A stretch of DNA of 64,000 bases from Sphingomonas abaci. Its GTDB lineage: Bacteria; Pseudomonadota; Alphaproteobacteria; Sphingomonadales; Sphingomonadaceae. Within the stretch, counting starts at the first letter, position 1. Each line of letters starts with the position of its first letter. Of this stretch, positions 34,602-43,601 are shown one piece after another. Position numbers and translations under genes: made by a program. The stretch is taken from positions 21,475 through 85,474 of the forward strand of contig NZ_JACHNY010000011.1 of the NCBI RefSeq assembly GCF_014199625.1, in the 5' to 3' direction. A model generated the notes under the pieces. The model saw only the letters and a list, made by a program, of their open reading frames with translations. It was not told the origin of the DNA and did no database searches.

Positions 34602-36014
34602 TCAGTCCCCCGTCAGGATGCGATCCACCAACTGCTTCACGCTCGGCACGAACCCGTTCGAGTAGAAGGGGTCCTTCTTGAAATTATAGGCGGCATGACC
34701 GGCGAACATCAGGTTCTGCTCGGTATCCCCGCCATGCGCGATGTCCTGCAGCGTCTTCTGGATGCAGAAGCTGCGCGGGTCGGCAAGCCGGCCGGTCGAG
34801 TTGGTTTCGGTATCCGCCCAGCTGGAGAACAGGCATTGCGACAGGCAACCCATGCAGTCGGCCTGGTCCTTGCGGATCTCCTTGGCCTCGTCGGGCGTGA
34901 CGAAGACCAGCGTATTGTCGGGCGTCTTCAGCGCCATGGTGAATCCATGGCCGAACCATTCGCGCGCCCGCAGCAGGTCGCCCTGCGTCACCCAGAAATT
35001 CTTGCCCTTCACGCCCACATCGAGCTGGAACACATGGTCGCCCGCCTCCTGCATCGAGAAGGCGATCTGCCGCTCCGACCGCGCCTCCAGCGCGCGCAGG
35101 AAGGGATTGCGGACAGCCGAGGAATAGAAGCCGGTCGGCGAGAAGCGATGCAGCAGCACGTCGCCCTCCTCGATCGTCATCAGCCGGCGCTTCCAGTCGT
35201 CGGGAATCGGGCTTTCCTGGGTCAGCAGCGGCCGCGTGCCGTATTGGAAGGCGATCGCGCCCAGTTCGGGATTGTCGATCCAGTCGTTCCAGTCGCGCAG
35301 GTACCATACGCCGCCCGCCATCACGATCGGCGTGCTGTCCGGGATGCCGCCCTCGCGCATCGTGTCGCGCAGCGCCTTGACGCGGGGGTACGGGTCCTCC
35401 GGCTTCAACGGGTCCTCGGCATTGGACAGGCCGTTATGACCGCCCGCCAGCCAGGGATCCTCATACACCACCGCCGCCAGCCAGTTCGCCGCCTTGGAAT
35501 AGGCGCGCTTCCACAGCGCGCGGAAGGCGCGGCCGGACGAGACGATCGGCAGGTACGACACTTCGTAGGAGGCGGCGATCTCCGACAGCTTGTACGGCAT
35601 GCCAGCCCCACAGGTGACGCCCGCGACCATGCCGCGCGTCCGCTCCAGCACGCCGTGCAGCACGCGCTGCGCGCCGCCCATCTCCCACAGCACGTTGATG
35701 TTGATCGCGCCCTTGCCGCCGGCGATGTCGAAGGCGCGGCGCACCTGCTCGACCGCGCCGTCGATCGCGTACTGGATCAGTTCCTCGTGCCGGTCGCGCC
35801 GGGTCAGCGCGCGGTAGATCTGCGGCACGATCTTGCCGTCGGGATCATAGCTGTCGGCGTTGACGGCGGACACGGTGCCGATGCCGCCCGCCGCCGCCCA
35901 GGCCCCGGCCGAGGCATGGTTGGTTGCGGCGACGCCCTTGCCCCCCTCCACCAGCGGCCAGACTTCGCGGCCGTTATAGTTGATGGGAGAGAGGCCTTTG
36001 AACACGGGACACAT
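34602..36014 (-). CDS. nitronate monooxygenase family protein
   Basis: This 470-aa FMN-dependent TIM-barrel protein belongs to the long 2-nitropropane dioxygenase (nitronate monooxygenase) group. Visible features are GAININVLWEMGGAQRVLHGVLERTRG, AGVTCGAGMPYKL, SYLPIVSSGRAFRALWKRAY, GGHNGLSNAED, and PIVMAGGVWYLRDW with FQYGTRPLLTQE, which bind FMN phosphate. A C-terminal cysteine pair (CMGCLSQCLF) is additional and of unknown use. It would oxidise alkyl nitronates such as propionate-3-nitronate. GGAAGGT just before the ATG is a fair ribosome-binding site. It is followed by a GATase-like gene. Confidence 0.87.
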   Translation of the reverse strand: MCPVFKGLSPINYNGREVWPLVEGGKGVAATNHASAGAWAAAGGIGTVSAVNADSYDPDGKIVPQIYRALTRRDRHEELIQYAIDGAVEQVRRAFDIAGGKGAININVLWEMGGAQRVLHGVLERTRGMVAGVTCGAGMPYKLSEIAASYEVSYLPIVSSGRAFRALWKRAYSKAANWLAAVVYEDPWLAGGHNGLSNAEDPLKPEDPYPRVKALRDTMREGGIPDSTPIVMAGGVWYLRDWNDWIDNPELGAIAFQYGTRPLLTQESPIPDDWKRRLMTIEEGDVLLHRFSPTGFYSSAVRNPFLRALEARSERQIAFSMQEAGDHVFQLDVGVKGKNFWVTQGDLLRAREWFGHGFTMALKTPDNTLVFVTPDEAKEIRKDQADCMGCLSQCLFSSWADTETNSTGRLADPRSFCIQKTLQDIAHGGDTEQNLMFAGHAAYNFKKDPFYSNGFVPSVKQLVDRILTGD

Positions 36015-36109
36015 ACCTTCCGGGAAATCGTGCCCATCCCTATACCGATTTGTTCCGGCGGCGCGAGGGCAAAGCTGCGCCGTCGCTTAACCTGGTGCTA
36101 GGCTCGGCT

Positions 36110-37246
36110 CTATCCCAGCGCGCCCGGGCGGCCCAGCACGGCTTCGTACAGCGCCTTGTAGCGATGGATCATCACCGCCTCGTCATACTCGGCCAACGCC
36201 TTGCGCCGGTTCGCGGCTCCCACCGTCCGGCGCAGGTCCTCGTCCTTCATCAGCGCCTGGATCACGTCGCGCAGGCGCACCTCGGTCGGGAATTCGGCGA
36301 TGAACGGATGATTCTCCACCGCGACCATTCGTCGCACATCGCCCAGCGGCAGGCTGGCGACCGGCAGGCCGGCCGCCATCGCCTCGACCACCGCGATCGG
36401 GAACTGCTCCGCTTCCGACGACACCGCCAGCAGGTCGAAGGCACCGAGCACGTCGTAGCTACGCTCCAACGCGCCGGGCAGGACCAGACGGTCGTCGATG
36501 CCCATCGCCAGCGCGGCGCGCTCGATCGCGGCCCGCTCCGGCCCCTCGCCCACGATCACCAGCCGGAACTTGCCCGACAGGCCGCCACAGGCGCGGACCA
36601 GCGCCGGGAAGTTCTTGACCGGCGTCAGGCCGCCCATCGCGCCGATCACCACCTCGCCGGGCTTGCGGTCCAGGCCGGGGATCGCCCCCTTTTTCGCCGG
36701 CTGGCCATAGGCGCGGGTGGCGATGCCGGTGACGATGCGGTGGACGCGGGCGGGCGGCTGCTTCCAGGCGCGCAGCGCGATCTCCTCCAGTGTCTCCGAA
36801 GGCACCGCCAGCGCATGCGCCGCCGATAGCGCCGCGCGGCGATAGAGGTTGCGCTCGATTTTCAGGGTCTTGGCCTCGTCGCCGGTGAACCCGTCCTCGT
36901 GATGGACGAGCGGCGGCATGTCCTTGCCGAACACGCGGCGCGCCATCACCCCGTCGATCGCGCCCCAGTCATAGGTCAGCACCAGATCGAACCGGCGCAT
37001 GAACCTGGCGATCGCCTCGTAGCGGCCGACCGAGGGGCGTCCGGCGAGCGGCGGCGGATTCTGCGCGATCTCGTAGCGGACGCCGCTCGCGATCCGGGCG
37101 CGGGCGCCGAGCGCGTCCGGATCGGCGGAGACGATCACGTGCCGGGCGTGGTCGCCCCAGGCCTGCATCAGCCGGGCCGCGCGGGCCTCCTTGCCGCCGA
37201 GATCGAAGGAGGAGTGGAGATGGAGGATCGACACGGAAGGGCTCAT
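36110..37246 (-). CDS. GT4-type glycosyltransferase
   Basis: This 378-aa glycosyltransferase has the GT-B fold. The N-terminal domain starts SVSILHLHSSFDLGGKEARAARLM, and the C-terminal nucleotide-sugar domain contains VVIGAMGGLTPVKNFPALVRAC, RLVIVGEGPERAAIE, LVLPGAL, FDLLAVSSEAEQFPIAVVEAMAAGLPV, which holds the E-x7-E motif of family 4. It would add a sugar to a lipid or polysaccharide acceptor in envelope synthesis. No sugar-pathway genes flank it. A glycosidase/phosphorylase of family 130 lies 500 bp away in the same direction, but with an intervening plus-strand gene. Confidence 0.87.
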   Translation of the reverse strand: MSPSVSILHLHSSFDLGGKEARAARLMQAWGDHARHVIVSADPDALGARARIASGVRYEIAQNPPPLAGRPSVGRYEAIARFMRRFDLVLTYDWGAIDGVMARRVFGKDMPPLVHHEDGFTGDEAKTLKIERNLYRRAALSAAHALAVPSETLEEIALRAWKQPPARVHRIVTGIATRAYGQPAKKGAIPGLDRKPGEVVIGAMGGLTPVKNFPALVRACGGLSGKFRLVIVGEGPERAAIERAALAMGIDDRLVLPGALERSYDVLGAFDLLAVSSEAEQFPIAVVEAMAAGLPVASLPLGDVRRMVAVENHPFIAEFPTEVRLRDVIQALMKDEDLRRTVGAANRRKALAEYDEAVMIHRYKALYEAVLGRPGALG

Positions 37247-37440
37247 TCCTCACGCCTAGCCGATGCGGCCCGCGAGTTGAACCAGGCGAGGTGCGCTTAC
37301 CACCTTAACACCGCCTGATGTCACAGCATGAATGTTCACAACATCTTCACAACTTCCTTACGTCCAGGACGGACCAAACCGCGCGACAAAGCCAAGGCTT
37401 GCAAATTGCGACAAAATGTTGCTTTTGTTGCCCTGCACCA

Positions 37441-37461
37441 TGACAAGGATTGTCCTTGTCA
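37441..37461. promoter_or_regulatory. 21-bp palindrome in the leader of the small exported gene
   Basis: TGACAAGGA and TCCTTGTCA are perfect 9-bp inverted arms around TTG, 22 bp upstream of the ATG at 37484. It may be an operator for a dimeric regulator or a 5' UTR hairpin close to the ribosome-binding site (AAAGGGA). The preceding 100 bp is AT-rich with repeated GCGACAAA and TTGC motifs, as expected for a promoter region. Confidence 0.55.
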
Positions 37462-37483
37462 CGGGAAAACAAAGGGATTCACC

Positions 37484-37729
37484 ATGAAGGTCAAGTCGAT
37501 CGTCGCGGCAGCCGCCGTTGCCGCACTGAGCGCCACCCCGGTTCTTGCCGCTCCCACGAACAGCGCGTCGAGCCTGTCGGTCGCAAAGTCGGTCCGTGCC
37601 GCCGCGCCGGCGAAGAAGGGCAGCAAGCTCGCCGCGCCGGGTGCGATCATTGGCCTGATCGGTGCGGCCGCGATCATCGCGGGCGGCGTCATCATTGCGG
37701 TCGACGACGACAACTCGGACAGCAACTGA
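37484..37729 (+). CDS. small exported protein with C-terminal membrane anchor
   Basis: This 81-aa protein has a signal peptide (MKVKSIVAAAAVAALSATPVLA), a short Ser/Ala linker, a basic patch (APAKKGSKLAAP), a hydrophobic helix (GAIIGLIGAAAIIAGGVIIAV) and an acidic tail DDDNSDSN. The helix followed by a short charged tail resembles a sorting or anchor signal, but the tail is acidic where most anchors are basic. AAAGGGA lies 8 bp upstream of the ATG. A long AT-rich 5' region with a palindrome suggests strong or regulated expression. The family is not recognised. Confidence 0.7.
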   Translation: MKVKSIVAAAAVAALSATPVLAAPTNSASSLSVAKSVRAAAPAKKGSKLAAPGAIIGLIGAAAIIAGGVIIAVDDDNSDSN

Positions 37730-37747
37730 GGATGTTACGTCCCCCGG

Positions 37748-38857
37748 TCAGGCGAAGGTCGACCGGGGGACATGCGTGATGCGGCAGGCCAGGTCGGCTT
37801 CGCCGCTCGCCACGACGAAAAATTCCTCCTGCTCCGCGATGCCGGTCGTGAACACGACATTGTCGAGATAGAGCAGCTCCTTCAACGGCTCGGTCAAGGC
37901 CGGGGCCGGCTCCAGCAGCGGCGCATGGTCGGTCGCCACGGTGATCGAGGGATCCTCACGGTCCAAGATCGACCAATAGGTCCGGTAGACGCCGACCACG
38001 CCCGACGGCTCGACCCCATGCCATACGGTCAGCCAGCCGCGCTCCGTCAGGATCGGCGGCGTGCCCCCGCCCATGCGCGCGGTCGCGACCGTGGCGGCAT
38101 GGGGGCGGATGCCTGGCTTGTCATAGGGTTTCCAGTGCAGCGCGTCGGGCGAACTGGCCAGGTTGATCGACGGGCCGGGCCGCCATTCGCTGTCGGGCGG
38201 ATAGGCGAAGTACAGATCGCCCAGCGGTCGCGTCTGCGCCCAGAACTTGCCGCCCACCTTCCCTTCGAAGATCAGCATGTCCTTGTTCTGATGGTCGAGG
38301 ACGATGCCCTCCAGCGCCCAGTCGCGCGCGTCGTCGCTGGTATAAAGCGTGGTGGCATGACGCTCGGGACTGACCGAGCAGGTGGTCATGTAATAGCGCC
38401 CGTCGACGCGGCTGATCCGCGCGTCCTCCAGGCCATAGCATTGATAGTCCGTGGTCGGCGCGATCGCGCGGTCGTAATGGACGGCCACCACCGCCGTCCC
38501 GTCGGGCGAGAGTTCGACCGGCAGCAGCCAGGACAGGCTGGTCAGCGCCATCACCTTCCACCCGCCGCCGCGCATCATGAACTTGCGCGGATCGGCGGTG
38601 TCGACCAGGGCCAGCGGCCAGCCGTCCAGGCGATAGCCCTCGGCCGTCCAGCGGATCGCATGGACATGACCGTCGCGGATCGGCTGGCGCAACGCCTCCG
38701 CCACCCGCACCATCATCAGGAGGTTGCCGTTCGCCAGCCGGGTCAGCCCCGGATTGAACGCCCCCAGCACATAGGTCTCGGCATCGATCCGCCCCGCCAG
38801 CGGCGAGCGGGCAAGATCGACGTCCTGGGGAGTGAAGATGATCTGATCATAGGCCAT
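37748..38857 (-). CDS. glycoside hydrolase family 130 protein (glycosyl phosphorylase-like)
   Basis: This 369-aa protein looks like a five-bladed beta-propeller of the GH130 family, whose members phosphorolyse or hydrolyse beta-mannosides. Pointers are LGAFNPGLTRLANGNLLMMVRVAE, CYGLEDARISRVDGRYYMTTCSVSPE, IVLDHQNKDMLIFEGKVGGKFWAQTRP, and RMGGGTPPILTERGWLTVWHG. No signal peptide is present, so it is cytoplasmic. The start is set at MAYDQIIFTP, where the family pattern begins; no strong ribosome-binding site is seen. It ends close to the convergent small exported gene and follows the alpha/beta hydrolase gene. Confidence 0.82.
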   Translation of the reverse strand: MAYDQIIFTPQDVDLARSPLAGRIDAETYVLGAFNPGLTRLANGNLLMMVRVAEALRQPIRDGHVHAIRWTAEGYRLDGWPLALVDTADPRKFMMRGGGWKVMALTSLSWLLPVELSPDGTAVVAVHYDRAIAPTTDYQCYGLEDARISRVDGRYYMTTCSVSPERHATTLYTSDDARDWALEGIVLDHQNKDMLIFEGKVGGKFWAQTRPLGDLYFAYPPDSEWRPGPSINLASSPDALHWKPYDKPGIRPHAATVATARMGGGTPPILTERGWLTVWHGVEPSGVVGVYRTYWSILDREDPSITVATDHAPLLEPAPALTEPLKELLYLDNVVFTTGIAEQEEFFVVASGEADLACRITHVPRSTFA

Positions 38858-38892
38858 GGCGTGGAGACGCGTTGCGGCGGACCGGGTTCCGC

Positions 38893-39756
38893 CTACGCCC
38901 CGTCGACCCGCGCCAGCAGCCGCTCGATGCCCACCAGCGCCTCGGGCTCGGTCAGCAGCGGCGCATGTCCAACCCCCGGCACCGTCACCAGCGCGCCACC
39001 GGGCAGCGCCTCCAGCATCCGGGCCGCGGTCGCGGCCCCCAGCAGATCGGATCGCTCGCCACGCACCAGCAGCACCGGCACGTCGCGCAGGCCGCCGAGC
39101 GCCTGCCACATGTCCGGTCCGCTCTCCGCGCCCGGCACCCGGAACGGCTCGGCGATCTTCAGGTCGTAATCGAGCACGATCCGCCCCGCCGAGGTGACGC
39201 GGTACAGCCGCTTGGCCATGGCCAGCCATTCGGCCAGACCCCAGTGCGGGTAGATGTCGGCTTGCGCCTCCGCCAACGTGCGCGCGGCGTGCAGCCAGGT
39301 GGGGCAGCTCGATCCCCGGCCCACATAACCGCGGATGCGCGCCACCCCTGTCGCCTCCAGGTCGGGGCCGATATCGTTGAGCACCGCGCCCGCGATCCGC
39401 TCGCGGGCCGCGCCGGTCAGCAGCATCGTCACGATCCCGCCCAGCGACGTGCCGACCGCGACGAACCGCGCGATCCCCTGGTCCGCCAGCAACGCCAGCA
39501 CGTCCTGCACATAGGTGAGCGGCACATAGCTCATCGCGTCGCGCGCATAGCCGCTTTCGCCCCGCCCGCGAAAATCGACCGCGATCACCCGCCTGCGCCC
39601 GGCCATGGCCTCCGCCAGCGCGGCGAAGTCGCGGGCGTTGCGCGTCAGGCCGGGCAGGCAGATCAGCGGCAGGCGGCCCGCGTCCCCGGAATAATCGCGC
39701 GCATGCAGGCGGATACCATCATTCGACCACCAGAAGATGTTTGCATATGCCGCCAT
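38893..39756 (-). CDS. alpha/beta-fold hydrolase
   Basis: This is a 287-aa hydrolase. The triad is visible as the nucleophile elbow GTSLGG, an acid in the LVRGERSDLL region, and His in GVGHAPLL. The oxyanion motif is ICLPGLTRNARDF, and VIAVDFRGRGESG is typical of the epoxide hydrolase / haloperoxidase-like branch. The start at 39756 (MAAYANIFWW) leaves 36 bp to the divergent selO gene. It is followed 35 bp later by the GH130 gene, so the two may be co-transcribed. The substrate is unknown. Confidence 0.87.
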   Translation of the reverse strand: MAAYANIFWWSNDGIRLHARDYSGDAGRLPLICLPGLTRNARDFAALAEAMAGRRRVIAVDFRGRGESGYARDAMSYVPLTYVQDVLALLADQGIARFVAVGTSLGGIVTMLLTGAARERIAGAVLNDIGPDLEATGVARIRGYVGRGSSCPTWLHAARTLAEAQADIYPHWGLAEWLAMAKRLYRVTSAGRIVLDYDLKIAEPFRVPGAESGPDMWQALGGLRDVPVLLVRGERSDLLGAATAARMLEALPGGALVTVPGVGHAPLLTEPEALVGIERLLARVDGA

Positions 39757-39792
39757 GTTGCACCCCCGCCGTGGAGCCCCCCATATCGCGTC

Positions 39793-41151
39793 ATGCCCCG
39801 GAGCCTGCAACCATATCGCCCGCGCACCGCCCTGCTCGATCTCGGCCCCGATTTCTGGGACCCGGTCACGGCGGCGGATTTTCCGCAGACACGGCTGCGC
39901 TACCGCAACGACCGCGCCGCCGCGACGATCGGCCTTGCCGATGTAAGCGAGGCGGACTGGCTGCAACATTTCGGGCGGTTCGCGCCGCTGCCCGACACGC
40001 TGCCCCGGCCGCTGGCGCTGCGCTATCACGGCCATCAGTTCCGCAGCTACAATCCCGATATCGGCGATGGGCGCGGGTTCACCTTCGCGCAGATGCTCGA
40101 CGATCGCGACCGGCTGATGGACCTGGGCACCAAGGGGTCGGGGCAGACACCCTATAGCCGGTTCGGCGACGGCCGGCTGACGCTGAAGGGCGGCGTGCGC
40201 GAAATCCTGGCGACCGAGATGCTGGAGGCCTTGAACGTGCCCACCTCGCGCACCCTGTCGCTGATCGAGACGGGCGAGGCGCTGGACAGGGGCGACGAGC
40301 CCTCGCCCACCCGCTCAGGCGTGCTGGTGCGGCTCAGCCACGGCCATATCCGCATCGGCAGCTTCCAGCGGCTTGCCTGGTTGCAGGACGAGGCGGCGAT
40401 GCGCCGGCTGGTCGATTACGTCCTGGTTCAACTCCATGGCCAGGAACCGGGCGACCCGGTCAGGATGCTGGCCAATGTCGTCGAGCGGACGGCAGTGCTG
40501 GCGGCGCGCTACATGGCGGCGGGCTTCGTGCACGGCGTGCTCAACACCGACAATATCAACGTGACCGGAGAAAGTTTCGACTATGGCCCGTGGCGCTTCG
40601 CGCCGGTTTGGAATCCGGGTTTCACCGCCGCCTATTTCGATCACCAGGGCCTCTACGCCTTTGGTCGCCAGCCCGAGGCGATCGGTTGGGACGTGGCGCA
40701 GCTCGCCGCGACGCTGCGGCTGGTCGCCGAGAGCGACCCGCTGATCGCCGCGCTGGAGGGGTTCGCCGGCCATTTCCATCCGGCGCTGGTCGAAGCGATG
40801 CTGTGGCGGCTGGGCGTCCGGCCGCGTGGGGCGGATGAGGACCGGTCACTGGTCCGCGCGCTGGAGAGGACCTTGCGATCCACCCAGGCGCCGATCGACC
40901 GGCTGTTCTTCGACGCGTTCGGCGGCCGGTTGCCCGAAGGCTATGACGCCGCCTGGGACGAGGTGCGCAGCCGGCTCGCGCCCTATGCCCCGCGCAAGGA
41001 CCGCGCCCATGGCTATTGGTCGGGCGCGCCTTGCGCAATGCTGATCGACGAGGTGGAGGCGATCTGGGCTCCGATCGCCGCGGACGACGACTGGTCCCGG
41101 CTGGAGGCGAAGGTCGCCGCGATCCGTGCCATGGGCGATGCACTGGCCTAG
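39793..41151 (+). CDS. selO: protein adenylyltransferase SelO (YdiU/UPF0061)
   Basis: This 452-aa pseudokinase-fold enzyme transfers AMP to protein Ser/Thr/Tyr residues in redox stress responses. Family signatures are ALRYHGHQFRSYNPDIGDGRG, DLGTKGSGQTPYSRFGDGRLTLKGGVRE, EMLEALNVPTSRTLSLI, and the catalytic-loop region GFVHGVLNTDNINVTGESFDYGPW with the Asn/Asp metal ligands. The length is slightly short of the E. coli protein (about 480 aa) because of a trimmed C terminus; a terminal selenocysteine/cysteine motif is not present. The start ATG 39793 gives the usual short N terminus. Confidence 0.92.
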   Translation: MPRSLQPYRPRTALLDLGPDFWDPVTAADFPQTRLRYRNDRAAATIGLADVSEADWLQHFGRFAPLPDTLPRPLALRYHGHQFRSYNPDIGDGRGFTFAQMLDDRDRLMDLGTKGSGQTPYSRFGDGRLTLKGGVREILATEMLEALNVPTSRTLSLIETGEALDRGDEPSPTRSGVLVRLSHGHIRIGSFQRLAWLQDEAAMRRLVDYVLVQLHGQEPGDPVRMLANVVERTAVLAARYMAAGFVHGVLNTDNINVTGESFDYGPWRFAPVWNPGFTAAYFDHQGLYAFGRQPEAIGWDVAQLAATLRLVAESDPLIAALEGFAGHFHPALVEAMLWRLGVRPRGADEDRSLVRALERTLRSTQAPIDRLFFDAFGGRLPEGYDAAWDEVRSRLAPYAPRKDRAHGYWSGAPCAMLIDEVEAIWAPIAADDDWSRLEAKVAAIRAMGDALA

Positions 41152-41420
41152 GATCGATCGCCCTCGACGTGCTGCCTCCCCGTTGCCGGGGTGGTGGGAG
41201 AGCGAATGTCTGACGGAGGAGTGTCGACGGTGACGCAGGTCGTCTGATCCGGCGACGGTCACGCTTCTTCACCCGACCATGCGGCGCCCCCCGACTCGCA
41301 GAGGCTCGGTTCCGCTTCGCACATCGGTACCGCCTGGTCGCACGCCGTCCCGAAACGGCACAAGGTCGCCCCCCTTTGCACCGGCTGGACCTTCCTGCGA
41401 CGCGGTCTCATAGAGTGCGC

Positions 41421-42830
41421 ATGGGAGAGCTTGTCAGCCATGAACCTGCCACGGGCGCCGAACTGGCCCGCCTGCCGATCGGCGATGCCGATGCGGAGGT
41501 CGGTGCCGCGCGGGCGTCCTGGGCCGGCTGGGCCGCCCAGGCGCTGGCCTACCGGGTCGAAACGCTGCGCCGATTCGCCAATGTCGTCCGCCAGCGGCAC
41601 GAGCCGTTCGCCGACCTGATCGCGCGCGAAACCGGTAAGCCCCTGTGGGAGGCGCGGACCGAGGTCGACTCGGTGATCGCCAAGGTCGACATCTCGGTCG
41701 CCGCCTATGCGGAGCGCACCTCGCAGCGCCGCATGGAGGGGCAGATGGGCAGCCGAATGGCCATCCGGCACAAGCCGCATGGCGTGCTGGCGGTGCTCGG
41801 CCCCTATAACTTCCCCGCGCACCTGCCCAATGGCCATATCGTCCCCGCCTTGCTTGCCGGCAACGCGGTGGTGTTCAAGCCATCGGAGAAGACGCCGGCG
41901 ACCGGCCGCTTCCTGGTCGAATGCCTCCATGCCGCCGGCGTGCCGGAGGGATGCGTGCGACTGCTGGTCGGCGGGCCGGGCGAGGGTCGGGCGCTGTCCG
42001 CGCATCCCGGCATCGACGGGCTGCTCTTCACCGGATCGGCGCGCACCGGCCTGGCGCTCAACCGCCAGTTCGCCGAGCATCCCGAGAAGATCCTGGCGCT
42101 GGAGATGGGAGGCAACAACCCGATCGTCGTGTGGGACACGCCCGACCTGCACAGCGCCGCCGTGCTGGTGATCCAATCCGCCTTCACCAGCGCCGGCCAG
42201 CGCTGCACCGCCGCGCGTCGGCTGATCGTCGAGGACCGGCTGGCCGACGCGTTCCTCGCCACGCTCGACGCGATGGTCGGCCGGCTGATCGTCGGCGCGC
42301 CGCATGACGACCCCGCCCCGTTCATGGGTCCGGTGATCGACAATGACGCGGCCGACCATCTGTCGGAAAGCTTTTTGGGGCTGGTGATGCGCGGCGGCCG
42401 CGCGATCCGCCACCTGGCGCGGCCCGACCCCGACCGCCCCTTCCTGGTCCCCGGCCTGATCGACGTCACCGCCATGGCCGACCGGCCAGATGGCGAGTTG
42501 TTCGGCCCGATCCTGCAAGTCGTGCGCACCGACGATTTCGACGCCGCGCTCGCCGAGGCCAACGCCACCCGCTACGGCCTGTCCGCCAGCCTGATCAGCC
42601 AGACGCCGGCACTGTACGACCGGTTCTGGGCGACGATCCGGGCGGGAATCGTCAACTGGAACAAGCCGACCAACGGCGCCGCCTCCAACGCGCCGTTCGG
42701 TGGTATCGGCTGGTCGGGCAACCACCGACCCTCCGCTTACTACGCCGCGGATTACTGCGCCTATCCGGTGGTCAGCAGCGAGGCCGACTCCGCCCGCGCC
42801 GCGATCGGCGTGGGCCTGCGGGACGGCTGA
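41421..42830 (+). CDS. astD: succinylglutamate-semialdehyde dehydrogenase
   Basis: This 469-aa aldehyde dehydrogenase oxidises N-succinylglutamate semialdehyde in arginine catabolism (AST pathway). It has the catalytic Cys C262 in AGQRCTAARRL, the general base in LALEMGGNNPIVV, and the AstD-like VLGPYNFPAHLPNGHIVPALLAGNAVVFKPSEKTP and IRAGIVNWNKPTNGAASNAPFGG. The other ast genes (astA, B, C, E) are not in the window, so the exact substrate is inferred from sequence resemblance only. ATG 41421 is the start; a GTG two codons upstream is an alternative. Confidence 0.87.
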   Translation: MGELVSHEPATGAELARLPIGDADAEVGAARASWAGWAAQALAYRVETLRRFANVVRQRHEPFADLIARETGKPLWEARTEVDSVIAKVDISVAAYAERTSQRRMEGQMGSRMAIRHKPHGVLAVLGPYNFPAHLPNGHIVPALLAGNAVVFKPSEKTPATGRFLVECLHAAGVPEGCVRLLVGGPGEGRALSAHPGIDGLLFTGSARTGLALNRQFAEHPEKILALEMGGNNPIVVWDTPDLHSAAVLVIQSAFTSAGQRCTAARRLIVEDRLADAFLATLDAMVGRLIVGAPHDDPAPFMGPVIDNDAADHLSESFLGLVMRGGRAIRHLARPDPDRPFLVPGLIDVTAMADRPDGELFGPILQVVRTDDFDAALAEANATRYGLSASLISQTPALYDRFWATIRAGIVNWNKPTNGAASNAPFGGIGWSGNHRPSAYYAADYCAYPVVSSEADSARAAIGVGLRDG

Positions 42831-42881
42831 CCCCCCTCGTCGACCTCCAGCCCGTTGCCTGGGAGGCAGGGGGACAGGCCG

Positions 42882-43601
42882 TTACCGCCGCCCGCGCCAG
42901 ATCTTGACCGAGGCGTCGGGCGACAATCCGCCCTGATGCGCCGGGCACCGCTGGTAGCGGAAGCCCTTGTCCAGGCACAGCCATACCTCGTCCAGCCAAC
43001 CCTGCCGGTCGGCGGTCACCCGCATCATGTCGGGGGCGAGCCCCGGATTGGCGCGGGCCATCGCCTGCGCGAACTGCCCGGCGGTCAGGGGTGCGCGCGA
43101 CAGCGCCTCCATGTCCGGATAGCGCAGCTTCCGGTACAAGGCCGCGGAACGATTGAAATAGCTCTTGGGCGTCTCGCCCGCCATGCAGGTGCCGTGCTTG
43201 GCCCATTCGTGCTGCATCAACTGCGCGGACGGCGTGGTGCAGAGATGGGCGCGGATCACCGGGCGCGGCAGGAGGGCGGTCGAGCGGCAATATTGCGGCC
43301 AGTCCTTGCCGATGCCGTCCGGCCACAGCCCGTGCAGCGTGAAGCCGAAGCGGTTGCCGCTGCCGCATTGCAGCCGCGCGCCCGCCTCGTTGCCATTCTC
43401 GCGGCAGTATCGGGGGGCCCAGGTGATCGCCAGCGTATAGCCCCCGATCGGCAGCACGCGGCGCGGCTGGCTATCGCTCGGCAGGTCGGGATGCGGACGC
43501 GGCACCGCACCGGGGATCGCACAGCTATAGGCCTGCGCCTGAACCGCCGCCGGGGCGAGCGCCAACGCGGCGGCCGCCATCCATGTCAATCGCACGATCA
43601 C
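42882..43601 (-). CDS. secreted ribonuclease T2
   Basis: This 239-aa RNase T2 family enzyme is secreted or periplasmic (signal about RLTWMAAAALALAPAAVQAQA). Both catalytic segments are present: FTLHGLWPDG (CAS I) and HEWAKHGTCM (CAS II), with several cysteines for disulfides. It cuts RNA through 2',3'-cyclic intermediates and may scavenge phosphate or nucleosides. The GTG start at 43601 overlaps the upstream stop codon (GTGA) and has GGAG eight bases before it. It follows a small membrane protein gene in an operon. Confidence 0.92.
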   Translation of the reverse strand: MIVRLTWMAAAALALAPAAVQAQAYSCAIPGAVPRPHPDLPSDSQPRRVLPIGGYTLAITWAPRYCRENGNEAGARLQCGSGNRFGFTLHGLWPDGIGKDWPQYCRSTALLPRPVIRAHLCTTPSAQLMQHEWAKHGTCMAGETPKSYFNRSAALYRKLRYPDMEALSRAPLTAGQFAQAMARANPGLAPDMMRVTADRQGWLDEVWLCLDKGFRYQRCPAHQGGLSPDASVKIWRGRR

